Origin: Desulforegulaceae bacterium
Lineage (GTDB): Bacteria; Desulfobacterota; Desulfobacteria; Desulfobacterales; JACKCP01
Direction: 5' to 3'
NCBI GenBank assembly: GCA_034006035.1
Contig: JAVETN010000001.1
Coordinates: 164,392-228,391, forward strand
Length of the DNA stretch: 64,000 nt
In this document: one piece after another, positions 27,302 through 36,790 of the stretch
Position numbering within the stretch: position 1 is the first letter of the stretch
Layout of the letters: every line of letters starts with the position of its first letter
Translations under genes and position numbers: made by a program
Notes under the pieces: model-generated
What the model was told of the DNA's origin: nothing
Databases searched by the model: none
What the model saw: the letters and a program-made list of their open reading frames with translations, nothing else

Positions 27302-28336
27302 TTACCAGGAATAGGAAATACTTATTGTTCCGTAGCGTTGTTTGTCCTTTTGATCCTTGTAGAGTTTTGAATCAAATACATGGCCGTAAACAATGTTGAA
27401 TCTGTGGACTATTATCCCAAGACCCAGTATTGTTGTTCCTGTGACAGGGTACCTTTTAACGCTGTGGCTGCTTTTAAATGTGTTTCCGTCCAGGAGAATA
27501 TTTCTTGGTACAAACTTGGCGTCCATATTGCAAAAAAAATAAATTCCAAATCTTTCAAATTTAGGATAAAATCTTGGGTCTGCTTCATCAAGGGGAAAGT
27601 TTGTGTCTGTTGCAGGTCTTATTCTTGGGGTTCCGAAATCATTTGGGATATTATACCCCACCCTTAAGCCTATCCCTGACTGAAGGTAGATAAAAGCATT
27701 CCCAAAGGTTGCACTCATTTCCGGAATTATATCAAATCCAAATCCTTGATTGCTTTTTTGTTTTATCTTCCATCGCTTGGAATATACAAGTCCTAAAAAT
27801 GGTTCGTTGGAAAGCTGATTGTCCCATCCCATAACTTCTTTCCAGTTGAAAGCATTATGGAGAGTTGTCTGGGTTTTTTCTGCTAAAGACAAGGGGCCTA
27901 CTATCCCAGCTGAAAGTTCAATGGTTTGCATTTGTGTACTTGTTGTTGAAATTATTCCTGCACTTATATATGTCAGTCCTGCATAAGGTCTTTCGGTTTT
28001 GACAATTTCAGTTGCTTCGGTGTTTTCAGGGGTATAGATGTTTTGTCCCATGCTGAGAGAAAACGCTTGTTTTTTGCTTTTTTCTGAAAATTGAGTTAAT
28101 TTTCCTATATTTTCTAGCAAATTTTGTACAGATAAATACCTGGGAGGAAGGTTGGCGTATGTCATGGAAAGCCTGATTCCATTGGTGTACTCTTTATCTG
28201 TATCAAAAAAAGTGTCATTTTCAAAAAAAAATGAAAAGGTTTTTGATGGAAGTGGACTTTTCTTATAGTTTAAGTCTTCAGCCCAAGAAGCAGTTGAAAA
28301 TAAGATAAGGAAAATTAAAAAAAAGTTTTTTTTCAT
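27302..28336 (-). CDS. LpxR-like outer-membrane lipid A deacylase (DUF2219)
   Basis: 344 residues with a signal peptide (MKKNFFLIFLILFSTASWA). FSFFFENDTFFDTDKEYTNG near the mature N-terminus holds the N-D-T-D-YTNG motif of the LpxR family, in which Asn and Asp contribute to calcium binding and catalysis; PYAGLTYISAG and the aromatic C-terminal strand ISYSW fit a beta-barrel. LpxR removes the 3'-acyloxyacyl group of lipid A in Salmonella. A structural role only is also possible. Monocistronic; it points at glnQ. Confidence 0.88.
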   Translation of the reverse strand: MKKNFFLIFLILFSTASWAEDLNYKKSPLPSKTFSFFFENDTFFDTDKEYTNGIRLSMTYANLPPRYLSVQNLLENIGKLTQFSEKSKKQAFSLSMGQNIYTPENTEATEIVKTERPYAGLTYISAGIISTTSTQMQTIELSAGIVGPLSLAEKTQTTLHNAFNWKEVMGWDNQLSNEPFLGLVYSKRWKIKQKSNQGFGFDIIPEMSATFGNAFIYLQSGIGLRVGYNIPNDFGTPRIRPATDTNFPLDEADPRFYPKFERFGIYFFCNMDAKFVPRNILLDGNTFKSSHSVKRYPVTGTTILGLGIIVHRFNIVYGHVFDSKLYKDQKDKQRYGTISISYSW

Positions 28337-28434
28337 TGAACTTAAACTTAGATTGAATTAATTTATGGCAAAAATAAAATAAATACAGAAAAACCTAACA
28401 AACAACAAGTACATTTTTTTCAAGAAGATAATAA

Positions 28435-29679
28435 ATGGAAATCAAATTAGTAAGTCTTTTTTTTCTTGTTTTTTTGTCTGCCTTTTTTTCATCAGCTGAA
28501 ATAGCCCTTTTTTCACTGAACGAAGCAAAAACAAGACATATCTCAAAAAACCAGGATAGATTCAGTCAGCTAATCAGGAGGATGAAGGAAAATCCCCACA
28601 GGCTTCTGACAACAATTCTTATTGGCAACAACCTTGTAAATATTGCAGCATCATCACTTGCAACAGCTGCGGCCATTGAGCTTTACGGTAACACTGGAGT
28701 TGGAATAGCTACTGGTGGAATGACCCTTCTTATTCTTGTGTTTGGTGAGATTCTACCCAAATCAATAGCAACTCGCAACAACCTTATCATAGCTAAGATT
28801 GTTATTTACCCTTTATTTTGGCTTTACTGGTTTTTTTATCCTTTTATAAAAGTCATGGATTTTATTCCCCTGCTTTTAGGCGGAATTGAAAAGCTTCCCA
28901 CAGTAACTGAAGAAGAACTTTTAACTTATGTGGAAGTAGGTGAAGAAGAAGGTGAAATAAGGCGGGAGGAAAGGGAGCTGATAAGAAATATTTTTGAATT
29001 TGATGATATTTCAGCTTCTGAAATAATGAGGCCAAGAAGGGATATGTTTGTAATAAATATTGATAATGTTCCAGAAATGAGGGAACTTTTGGATGCAGGT
29101 TTTTCAAGGTTTCCAGTTAAAGAAGGGAATATAGATAATATTATAGGAACTGTTCATATAAAAGATATTTTCAGATATTATTCTGAACATAATTCATGGC
29201 CAAGTATAAGAGAAGTGATGAGGGAACCTTATTTTATTCCTGAGCACAAAAGAATCAATACTCTTCTTCATCAGTTTAAGTATAGAAAAAATCATATGGC
29301 TATTGTGGTTGATGAGCATGGCGGAGTATCAGGTCTTATCACTCTTGAAGATGTACTTGAAGAAATTGTTGGTGAGATAAGCGATGAAACTGATTATGTT
29401 GAACCCCATATAGTAAAGATAAAAACCAATGAATGGATAATTCTTGGTAAGGCTGAAATTGAAGATGTTAATAGAAAGCTGAAGCAAAATCTTCCTGAAT
29501 CTCCCAATTACGATACCTTTTCAGGTTATATCTTAGAGTACATAGGAAGAATCCCTGAGGAAAAGGAAGTTCTAGAGCTTGGCAACCTTTCTGTAACAGT
29601 TAAGGAAATGGAGAAAAACAGAATAGGAGAACTTATTGTAAGGCTTGGAAAGAAACCTTACAATAAACCCCAGGTATGA
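28435..29679 (+). CDS. CNNM/CorC (HlyC) family membrane protein with CBS domains
   Basis: 414 residues. Residues 1-180 are the CNNM (DUF21) membrane domain with three or four helices (FFSSAEIALFSLNEAKTRHI); then a pair of CBS domains (ASEIMRPRRDMFVINI; MAIVVDEHGGVSGLITLEDV) and a C-terminal CorC_HlyC transporter-associated domain (YDTFSGYILEYIGRIPEE). The family is linked to Mg2+ or Na+ homeostasis; the historical name hemolysin is misleading. A second, more divergent copy is encoded at 39636. It converges on the THUMP methyltransferase gene. Confidence 0.92.
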   Translation: MEIKLVSLFFLVFLSAFFSSAEIALFSLNEAKTRHISKNQDRFSQLIRRMKENPHRLLTTILIGNNLVNIAASSLATAAAIELYGNTGVGIATGGMTLLILVFGEILPKSIATRNNLIIAKIVIYPLFWLYWFFYPFIKVMDFIPLLLGGIEKLPTVTEEELLTYVEVGEEEGEIRREERELIRNIFEFDDISASEIMRPRRDMFVINIDNVPEMRELLDAGFSRFPVKEGNIDNIIGTVHIKDIFRYYSEHNSWPSIREVMREPYFIPEHKRINTLLHQFKYRKNHMAIVVDEHGGVSGLITLEDVLEEIVGEISDETDYVEPHIVKIKTNEWIILGKAEIEDVNRKLKQNLPESPNYDTFSGYILEYIGRIPEEKEVLELGNLSVTVKEMEKNRIGELIVRLGKKPYNKPQV

Positions 29680-29709
29680 TCAGATTGTTTTTTTTGATTT
29701 ATTAAACTT

Positions 29710-30909
29710 TTATTCAATTTTACCAATAACAAGGTTCATTTCTATCCCTCCGTGAACAAAAGGAATACAATCAAAGTTTTTGCCTGTAAAATATTGATCT
29801 TGAAAAGATTTTGGTATTGTAAGCACAAGGGTGAATTTGTAAAAATCTTTTCTTAGTTTTAGTCTTAGTTTTTTTAAAAAGTTTTTTTCTTTTTCAACTC
29901 TTATTCCATAGGGCGGGTTGATTGCAATTGTTCCCGGGCTTGTCTGTTTTTTTAAATCAAAAAAATTTGAACAGAAAAATCTGATGTTTTTTCCAGGCTC
30001 TGTGTTTGTAAAGTTTTTTTTGGCAATCAGGACATTATTATAATTAATGTCCGAAGCAAAGATTGTTTCTTTTTTTCTGATAATTTTTCTTTTTTCTTCA
30101 GAAATTATCTTTTTATAGAGTTCTATGTCAAATAAGGGCCAGTTTTCAAAAGCAAAATTTCTAAATATTCCAGGAGGAGTATTTGAGGAAATTATTGATG
30201 CTTCCCCTGAAAAAGTTCCGCTACCGCACATGGGATCGAAAAACATAGAACTTCCATTATAGCCGCTGTTGAACAGTCCTGCAAAAGCCAGGTTTTCTCT
30301 TATGGGAGCATGGCAGGAAAGAGTTTTTAAGCCTCTTTTGTAAAGATGTTCCCCTGAAGAATCCATTGAAATAACAGCGTTATCTCTTGAGATTCGTATC
30401 TGAATTTTTATTTCAGTTGGATTGGGAGACTCAAGGGGCTGGTTAATTTCAAGCCTTTGTTTTATACCTTTAACCATTGCTTCTTCAATTGCTTTAGTAT
30501 GAATAAGTTTTGATTTTCTGGAGGAGGCAGAAATTTTGATTTTTGAATTTTTAAACAAAAAGATTTCAAAAGGTATTTTTTTAACTTGATTTTCCAGGGT
30601 ATTGAAATTAAAGACTCTGAATTTGGCAAGTCTTAATAGAATTTTGGAAGGTATTCCAAGCAAGACATTTGCTTTTATTATATCTTCAAAATTTGAATTA
30701 AATGATACCCCTCCTTTTGTGATATGAAGATTTTCTAAAGATGGGATTTTAAGTTTTGCTTCCTTGAATGCGGAGTGTGAAAAACCAGGGGCAACTGAGG
30801 CAAAAACAGGGAATTTTTTGTTTTTTGTTTTTTTTATTTTTTTACCAAGAGGTGTTCGTCTAATTGATAAAATCTGTGTCGTAATTTGATTTTTAAAGTT
30901 AATTGACAA
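29710..30909 (-). CDS. THUMP-domain class I SAM-dependent RNA methyltransferase
   Basis: 399 residues. The N-terminal 180 residues form the ferredoxin-like and THUMP RNA-binding region, then a Rossmann methyltransferase: DPMCGSGTFSGEAS (SAM motif), FASDINYNNVLIAKKN and the catalytic NPPYGIRVE motif of N2-guanine methyltransferases. It resembles the RlmL N-terminal half or TrmN/Trm14, which modify 23S rRNA or tRNA at guanine N2. The exact target cannot be fixed by sequence. The N-terminal 30 residues are basic and poorly conserved, so the start is less certain. Confidence 0.87.
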   Translation of the reverse strand: MSINFKNQITTQILSIRRTPLGKKIKKTKNKKFPVFASVAPGFSHSAFKEAKLKIPSLENLHITKGGVSFNSNFEDIIKANVLLGIPSKILLRLAKFRVFNFNTLENQVKKIPFEIFLFKNSKIKISASSRKSKLIHTKAIEEAMVKGIKQRLEINQPLESPNPTEIKIQIRISRDNAVISMDSSGEHLYKRGLKTLSCHAPIRENLAFAGLFNSGYNGSSMFFDPMCGSGTFSGEASIISSNTPPGIFRNFAFENWPLFDIELYKKIISEEKRKIIRKKETIFASDINYNNVLIAKKNFTNTEPGKNIRFFCSNFFDLKKQTSPGTIAINPPYGIRVEKEKNFLKKLRLKLRKDFYKFTLVLTIPKSFQDQYFTGKNFDCIPFVHGGIEMNLVIGKIE

Positions 30910-31295
30910 TTTTTAAACCTTTTTTGAGGTGATAAGTTTTTTGTTTTTACGAGTTTATCGTTCAATTAAAGAACTTTTAATCTTGTCAAACAAATATATT
31001 ATGTTGTAATTGAGCTTATTGATAAAGACTTTGAATTGAAATATTAAGTCTTTAGTCTAGAGTTATCAAATGAAAAATTGTTTTATTGAAAAATAAATTT
31101 GGTATGATAGAATTTGATTCTACAAGTTTTTATTCAGGCCTTCCTTGGCTGAGTTTTACTCAAATGTTTTAATAGTCAAATATGTTAATTATGTCTTTGC
31201 TCTGTTTCAAATATTGTGGTAGGTAAATTAATTAATCTTTCTTTTAGAGTCTTTATAATCTTTTTAATCCAAAAACCGAAAGGGCTTTATATTAT
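30910..31295. other. Intergenic region upstream of ssb
   Basis: 386 AT-rich bases between the divergent THUMP methyltransferase and ssb genes; it must hold both promoters. A possible extended -10 (TGGTATGAT, around 31100-31108) faces ssb but its -35 partner is poor. No inverted repeat, RNA gene or SOS (LexA) box was recognised. Confidence 0.4.
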
Positions 31296-31784
31296 ATGAG
31301 CGGAGTTAACAAGGCTATACTTTTGGGAAATTTGGGACAAGATCCCGAAATGAGGTATACCCAGGATGGTAATCCTGTGTGCAACTTTTCAATAGCTACA
31401 AACGAGGCCTGGAAAGACAGAAACACCGGCGAAAAAAGAGAAAAGACAGAATGGCATAGAATAGTAGTTTTTAGAGGCCTTGCAGAGGTTTGTGCCAGAT
31501 ATCTCAAGAAAGGCAGTAAAGTTTATATTGAAGGTAAGATTCAGACAAGAACCTATGAAAAAAATGGTGCTACCCATTATATTACAGAAATTGTAGGTAA
31601 TGAGCTTAGGATGCTTGATTCTGCTCCAAGAAGAGAGGGAGAGGTCTCTTCACAACCAGTAGGATACAATCCACCTCATCCTGGCGGCAACTACGGCCAA
31701 TCTCAGGCAGTTCAAGATAATAATGAATTTAACAGTTTCCCCGGCGGAAAATCCAGTGAAGAAGACGATGACATACCTTTTTAG
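31296..31784 (+). CDS. ssb: Single-stranded DNA-binding protein
   Basis: 162 residues. The OB-fold domain (1-110) has [40 protein letters not shown] and [17 protein letters not shown]; a glycine, proline and glutamine-rich linker follows; the acidic tip EEDDDIPF is the partner-binding peptide used by recombination and replication proteins. Start ATG 31296 has only a weak binding site upstream. Stands alone, with a small STAS-like gene 127 bases downstream. Confidence 0.97.
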   Translation: MSGVNKAILLGNLGQDPEMRYTQDGNPVCNFSIATNEAWKDRNTGEKREKTEWHRIVVFRGLAEVCARYLKKGSKVYIEGKIQTRTYEKNGATHYITEIVGNELRMLDSAPRREGEVSSQPVGYNPPHPGGNYGQSQAVQDNNEFNSFPGGKSSEEDDDIPF

Positions 31785-31911
31785 AAATCATATAAATTTT
31801 GAATTTTAATGATTGCGGTTAAATTTTCTTTGCCCGTAGTACTTGATTTTTCTTGGGATTTGTTTGTTTTATGTAAAATTGTTTTTTGTTATTTTGGAGG
31901 AAAGAAAGGTT

Positions 31912-32322
31912 ATGAATGAAGTTATTGCAGATGCTGATAAAAATCGATTAGTCATAGAATATGGCGAAATAACAATTGATGGCTATATCAGTTTTGCTGG
32001 GGATATTCTTAAGGAGGCAGGAAAACTTAAAAAAGGTTTTACAGTTTTTTCTGATTTGAGAAACTTTAAAATGAAAAATAGTGAAGAGATTGTTTCAGCC
32101 AATGTTTCTGAAATAATAAAAATTCAAAAAGAGCTCTATGAAATGGGAGCGAGTGAGGTTGTCAGAGTTGTTGATCCTCAGGTCTGGCTTCTTGCAGCTA
32201 TGCAGGAAGCTGAAAAAGAAGTAGGTTATAATGCTATTATTTTCGATGATATTGATGAGGCAAATGCAGCTCTTAACGATATAGAATTGGAAATATCGGA
32301 AATGATAGAAGAAAACAGATAA
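31912..32322 (+). CDS. Small STAS-like (SpoIIAA-like) hypothetical protein
   Basis: 136 residues from ATG 31912 (MNEVIADADKNRLVIEYGEI); an upstream in-frame start would add a hydrophobic stretch without a binding site, while GGAGGAAAGAAAGG precedes this ATG. The order of strands and helices (KKGFTVFSDLRNFKM; GASEVVRVVDPQVWLLAAMQ; FDDIDEANAAL) matches the C-terminal domain of the protein at 16389 and looks like a STAS/SpoIIAA-like fold. No phosphorylatable serine in the classical DSxG context is seen, so classical anti-sigma control is not implied. Function unknown. Confidence 0.7.
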   Translation: MNEVIADADKNRLVIEYGEITIDGYISFAGDILKEAGKLKKGFTVFSDLRNFKMKNSEEIVSANVSEIIKIQKELYEMGASEVVRVVDPQVWLLAAMQEAEKEVGYNAIIFDDIDEANAALNDIELEISEMIEENR

Positions 32323-32409
32323 TAGATTTTTAAAAATAAATGTTTAGAAGAAGGTATTTAGAGTAGGAAATTTTGATATAAGTCATTGAAAGTAAGAGAC
32401 TTTTCTTTT

Positions 32410-32429
32410 ATTTTAGTCAAGACTAAAAT
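32410..32429. promoter_or_regulatory. Palindrome ahead of the fadN-fadA operon
   Basis: ATTTTAGTC (32410-32418) and GACTAAAAT (32421-32429) are a perfect inverted repeat around a two-base centre. It lies 15 bases before a TTGACA hexamer (32444-32449) upstream of the beta-oxidation genes, a place fit for an operator of a TetR or FadR-like regulator. As a terminator of the upstream gene it would be weak, since no T-run follows. Function inferred from position. Confidence 0.4.
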
Positions 32430-32443
32430 TAATTGAATTTAGC

Positions 32444-32473
32444 TTGACACTTAAATAATCTCTTTGTTAATGA
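32444..32473 (+). promoter_or_regulatory. Candidate promoter of fadN-fadA
   Basis: A perfect -35 hexamer TTGACA at 32444-32449; the -10 is poor (TAATGA at 32468-32473, 18-base spacing). A leader of about 65 bases would follow before the AGGAGG site at 32531-32536. Confidence 0.35.
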
Positions 32474-32544
32474 CAATAAAGATTTAATTTTATATCTAGT
32501 TTCCCGTTGTTTAACATTCATATATTTTTTAGGAGGTAAAAATT

Positions 32545-34956
32545 ATGACCAGGAAAATCCGGAAGGCCGCTGTAATCGGTTCTGGTATCATGGGTGGCGG
32601 AATTGCTGCTTTGCTAGCAAGTGCAGGAGTTCCTACATTGCTTCTTGATATCGTTCCTTTCGACCTTAAAGATGAAGAAAAAAATGATCCTGCAGCAAGA
32701 AACAGGATTGTTGAAGCAGGGCTGCAGGCTACTTTAGCTAACAAGCCTTCTCTTATCATGACTAAGAAAGATGCGGCACTTATTTCTACCGGTAACCTTG
32801 AAGATGATTTTGACAAGCTTGCAGACTGTGACTGGATTTGTGAAGTTGTTGTTGAAAATCTTGAGATTAAAAAACAGCTTTTTGAAAGAATCGACGGTAT
32901 AAGAAAAGCAGACTCAATCATTTCTTCAAACACTTCAGGTATTCCTCTTGCGAAAATCAGCGAAGGAAGAAGCCAGGGTTTTAAAGAGCATTTCCTTGGA
33001 ACTCATTTCTTCAACCCTGTACGTTATATGCATCTTCTTGAGCTTATTCCCGATGCATCTACAAAGCAGGAAGTTCTTGATTATGTAGCATGGTTTGGTG
33101 AAGTAGTTCTTGGTAAAGGTATTGTTTGGGCAAAAGATACACCTAACTTTATCGGTAACCGTATTGGTATCCAGGGTATTGGTAAGGTTTTTCAGGCAAT
33201 TGCAGATGGTAAAATTTCTGTATCCCAGGCTGACGCTCTTTTCGGACCAGCAATGGGTCGTCCTAGAACAGCGATTTTTGGTACTGCAGACCTTGTTGGT
33301 CTTGACACTGTGGTTCATGTTGCAAATAACTCTTATGACCTATGCCCTGATGATGAAATGAGGGACATAGTTAAGGTGCCTGCTTACGTTGAAAAACTTG
33401 TTGCTGATGGTAAACTTGGAAATAAAACCAAGCAAGGTTTTTACAAAAGAGGCAAAGACGAAAGTGGAAAAAGATTCAAGCATCAGCTTAATGTTGTTAC
33501 AGGTGAATATGAAGCTTTTGAAAAAGCTTCTTTTCCATGCCTTGAAGAAGCAAAGAAAAAAGAGACCCTTGAAGAAAAAGTTAAAGCAATTATTTGGGGT
33601 GATGATGAAGGTGCAAAGTTTGCATGGGATTGTACTGCAAACGCTTTTACATACTCAGCAAACAGAATCCCTGAAATAGCAGACAGCCTTGTTGAAATTG
33701 ATAACGCCATGAAATGGGGTTATGGCTGGGAAGTTGGACCTTTTGAGTGCTGGGACGCAATAGGTGTTAAAGAATCTGTTGAAAGAATGGAAAAAGAAGG
33801 TCTTCCTGTATCAGAAAACGTTAAGAAAATGCTTGCAGCCGGAAATGATACTTTCTACAAGATGGTAGACGGAAAACGTCAGTATTATGATTTTGCATCA
33901 GGTTCATATAAAGACGTACCTGGAAATAAAAACGCTATATCTCTTCCAGCAGCTAAAGCAGATAATAAAGTTGTTAAAACCTGTGCTTCTGCTTCTCTTA
34001 TTGACCTTGGCGATGACATCTTTTGTGTTGAATTCCATACAAAAATGAACGCTCTTAACCGTGAAATTATTGAGTTCATGAATGGTTGCCAAGAGTACCT
34101 TGATGCAAACGCAAGAGGTGTTGTAATTGGAAACCAGGCTGGCGGTATGCCAGGTGCTTTTTCAGCTGGTGCCGACCTTGCTTATGTATCAGGTCTTATC
34201 CATGATAAAAAGTGGACTGAAATTGAAGATTTCCTTAAGCTTGCCCATGACACAACTCTTGCTTCAAAATATTCATCAGTTCCAGTAGTTGCTGCTCCTT
34301 TTGGATTGGCTCTAGGTGGCGGATGTGAAACATGTCTTGGTGCAAACAAAATAGTTTCTCACTCAGAACTTTACATGGGTCTTGTTGAAATAGGTGTAGG
34401 TCTTCTTCCTGCAGGTGGCGGATGTACTAACCTTTATAGAAAAATGGTTGAAGCTCTTCCAGCTGGAACAGCTAAAACTCTTGACCTTACAAAAATTTAT
34501 ATTGATACCTTCATGGCTATTGGGATGGCAAAAGTTTCAATGTCAGCTGCTCAGGCTGTAGGTATTGGTTTTCTTCACCCATGGAAAGACAGAATAGTGT
34601 TTAACCGTGATCTTCTTATTGGTGAAGCAAAGAAAGAAGCTCTTGCAATGGCAGAAGCAGGTTGGACACCACCAATGAAGACAGACCTTCCTGTTGTTGG
34701 TAATTCAGGTTCAGGTATGGTTACTGCTGAACTTTACAATATGGCTAATGGTCTGTTCCTGAGCGAATACGATGCATTCCTTGCAACACGTATTGCTTAT
34801 GTTATTGCTGGCGGTGACGTTAATTACGGAACAAAGGTTTCTGAAGAGCACGTGCTTAGGCTTGAGCGTGAGGCATTTGTTGACTTCTGTAAAGAAGAAA
34901 AGACTCTTGCACGTATTGATCACATGCTTAAGACAAACAAGCCTCTACGTAACTAA
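32545..34956 (+). CDS. fadN: 3-hydroxyacyl-CoA dehydrogenase / enoyl-CoA hydratase, FadN type
   Basis: 803 residues. The dehydrogenase comes first: NAD motif GSGIMGGGIAALLASAG at 12-28, catalytic histidine H154 in GTHFFNPVRYMHLLELIP, and a second dehydrogenase unit to about residue 420. The enoyl-CoA hydratase domain is C-terminal (about 485-700): AFSAGADLAYVSG and FGLALGGGCETCLGA supply the oxyanion hole and acid residues. This order is that of Bacillus FadN rather than E. coli FadB. It hydrates enoyl-CoA and oxidises the 3-hydroxyacyl-CoA in beta-oxidation; the thiolase gene follows. Starts ATG after AGGAGG. Confidence 0.93.
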   Translation: MTRKIRKAAVIGSGIMGGGIAALLASAGVPTLLLDIVPFDLKDEEKNDPAARNRIVEAGLQATLANKPSLIMTKKDAALISTGNLEDDFDKLADCDWICEVVVENLEIKKQLFERIDGIRKADSIISSNTSGIPLAKISEGRSQGFKEHFLGTHFFNPVRYMHLLELIPDASTKQEVLDYVAWFGEVVLGKGIVWAKDTPNFIGNRIGIQGIGKVFQAIADGKISVSQADALFGPAMGRPRTAIFGTADLVGLDTVVHVANNSYDLCPDDEMRDIVKVPAYVEKLVADGKLGNKTKQGFYKRGKDESGKRFKHQLNVVTGEYEAFEKASFPCLEEAKKKETLEEKVKAIIWGDDEGAKFAWDCTANAFTYSANRIPEIADSLVEIDNAMKWGYGWEVGPFECWDAIGVKESVERMEKEGLPVSENVKKMLAAGNDTFYKMVDGKRQYYDFASGSYKDVPGNKNAISLPAAKADNKVVKTCASASLIDLGDDIFCVEFHTKMNALNREIIEFMNGCQEYLDANARGVVIGNQAGGMPGAFSAGADLAYVSGLIHDKKWTEIEDFLKLAHDTTLASKYSSVPVVAAPFGLALGGGCETCLGANKIVSHSELYMGLVEIGVGLLPAGGGCTNLYRKMVEALPAGTAKTLDLTKIYIDTFMAIGMAKVSMSAAQAVGIGFLHPWKDRIVFNRDLLIGEAKKEALAMAEAGWTPPMKTDLPVVGNSGSGMVTAELYNMANGLFLSEYDAFLATRIAYVIAGGDVNYGTKVSEEHVLRLEREAFVDFCKEEKTLARIDHMLKTNKPLRN

Positions 34957-35009
34957 TACTGGCTTAATAATTAAAGAAAGAATATTAAACGTTTTTTAGG
35001 AGGATATAA

Positions 35010-36191
35010 ATGAGAGACGCATATATAGTATCATCCGTTAGAACCCCTGGTTGCAAGAACCGCAGGGGTGCTTTCAGGGAAACAAGACCTGAAGATCTTC
35101 TTTCCCACATCATGAAGGCATGTGTTGATAAGGTGAAAGTTGATCCAAAAGAGATCGACGACTGCATGATCGGCTGTGCTTTTCCTGAAGGTGAGCAGGG
35201 ACTTAATATTGGACGTATTGCAGCAATGAAGGCTGGTTTTCCAATTGAAGTATCTGGTGCCACAGTTAACCGTTTCTGCTCTTCTGGTCTTGAAGCTATT
35301 GCTCTTGCATCGCTAAGAGTTCAGGCTGGTTGGTCAGAAATGACAATGGGCGGTGGTCTTGAGTCTATGACTTTTGTTCCAATGGGTGGAAACAGCCCAC
35401 GTCCTCATCCAGAACTTGCAAAAACAATGCCAGAGATGTACGTTTCAATGGGTGTTACTGCTGAAAACGTTGCTGAGTGGTACAAGGTTGACCGCAGAAC
35501 AATGGATGAATTTGCTGCAGCTTCAAATGCAAAAGCTGCTGAGGCTCAGAAAAACGGATATTTTACTGAAATAGTTCCTACTCCTGCAACATATTATATT
35601 AAGGACGGGGATTCCTATAAAGTAGAAACCAAGATGATTGATGCTGACGACGGTGTTCGTCCAGGTACAACTGCTGATGGAATTGCAAGGCTTGGCTCCC
35701 CTTTTAAGGCAGGTGGTCAGGTTACAGCTGCTAACTCTTCTCAGACAACTGACGGTGCTGCTGCAACTCTTATTGCTTCAAAAGAAGCATGTGATCGTCT
35801 TGGCCTTAAGCCAATTGCAAAATTAGTAAGCTATGCAGTTGCAGGTTGTAGATCAGAAGAAATGGGCGTTGGTCCTAAATATGCTATTCCAAAAGTTCTT
35901 AAGCAAGCTGGTATGAAGATTGAAGATATAGATCTTTTTGAAATCAACGAAGCTTTTGCTTCCCAGGCAATTCACTGCTGCCAGGAACTTGGTCTTTGGG
36001 GAACCCCAATGATGGATAAAGTAAACATATGTGGTGGAGCTATTGCTCTTGGCCATCCACTTGGATGTACTGGTGCAAAACTTACTGCTACCCTTCTTGC
36101 ACAGCTTGAGCGTACCGGTGGAAAATACGGTATAGTTTCAATGTGTATTGGTGGTGGTATGGGTGCTGCTGCAATATTTGAAATGGTTTAA
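35010..36191 (+). CDS. fadA: Acetyl-CoA acyltransferase (3-ketoacyl-CoA thiolase)
   Basis: 393 residues. Catalytic C90 (VNRFCSSGLEAIA), histidine in GGAIALGHPLGCTGAKL and second cysteine in MCIGGGMGAAA identify a thiolase II fold; FEINEAFASQA is also present. It cleaves 3-ketoacyl-CoA to acetyl-CoA and a shortened acyl-CoA, completing the cycle begun by the FadN protein 53 bases upstream. A biosynthetic acetyl-CoA acetyltransferase is less likely given that partner. AGGAGG precedes the ATG; a terminator follows. Confidence 0.93.
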   Translation: MRDAYIVSSVRTPGCKNRRGAFRETRPEDLLSHIMKACVDKVKVDPKEIDDCMIGCAFPEGEQGLNIGRIAAMKAGFPIEVSGATVNRFCSSGLEAIALASLRVQAGWSEMTMGGGLESMTFVPMGGNSPRPHPELAKTMPEMYVSMGVTAENVAEWYKVDRRTMDEFAAASNAKAAEAQKNGYFTEIVPTPATYYIKDGDSYKVETKMIDADDGVRPGTTADGIARLGSPFKAGGQVTAANSSQTTDGAAATLIASKEACDRLGLKPIAKLVSYAVAGCRSEEMGVGPKYAIPKVLKQAGMKIEDIDLFEINEAFASQAIHCCQELGLWGTPMMDKVNICGGAIALGHPLGCTGAKLTATLLAQLERTGGKYGIVSMCIGGGMGAAAIFEMV

Positions 36192-36230
36192 TCTTTAAAG
36201 GATTACTGTTTAAATAAAATTAGTATTTAA

Positions 36231-36268
36231 GGCCGCAATCAAATAATGGTTGCGGTCTTTTTTTTTAT
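36231..36268 (+). terminator. Rho-independent terminator after fadA
   Basis: GGCCGCAATC (36231-36240) pairs with GGTTGCGGTC (36248-36257) with two G-U pairs, loop of seven bases, then a run of nine T. It ends the fadN-fadA transcript. Confidence 0.88.
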
Positions 36269-36507
36269 GTAGGGTTCGTTTTGCCATTAATAAAAGAGTT
36301 TAATTTAAAAAAACAATTGACATCTTGCTGAATAGTTGATTTAAAAACTGAAATTATTTTTTATACTGACTTTTCAGGCTTGCAAAATTTGTAAATAATT
36401 GCCTACATTCAAGATCTTTTGTGTAAAATCAGGGTTTGCTGAACGTTGTTTCTTAACAATGAAGCCTATCTTGAAGGATGTTTTTTTTAAATTAGAGGGA
36501 AAAAAAG

Positions 36508-36600
36508 AAAGTTAAACGCTTTATAATTGAATGTGGCGAAATAAGTGATATTGATCCATCGGGTTGACTAGCTCTTATTGTTATTGGTTTATATTGAATT
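36508..36600 (+). pseudogene. Remnant of a STAS-like gene
   Basis: One frame reads KVKRFIIECGEISDIDPSG, then a TGA, then LALIVIGLY and another stop. The first part resembles the start of the protein at 31912 (KNRLVIEYGEITIDGYIS). A short upstream frame (MKPILKDVFFKLEGKKES) ends where this one begins, as if shifted. It is too short to be a working gene; the similarity is modest, so a chance resemblance is possible. Confidence 0.3.
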
Positions 36601-36790
36601 TTTCAGAGTTCAACCCAATAAAAGCGCTTAACATGAAAGTAAGTTCTAATTTTAGAGAAAGTTTAAAAAGGAAAATTTGAATGGAAGGTTTTTATAGTTT
36701 AAATAAGTTTAGTCCTCCTGCAATTGAGAATCAAATAAAGCTGACGACAAGCCCTTGTTTTTTAGGGTTTTACCAGATGCAAAAATTAAA

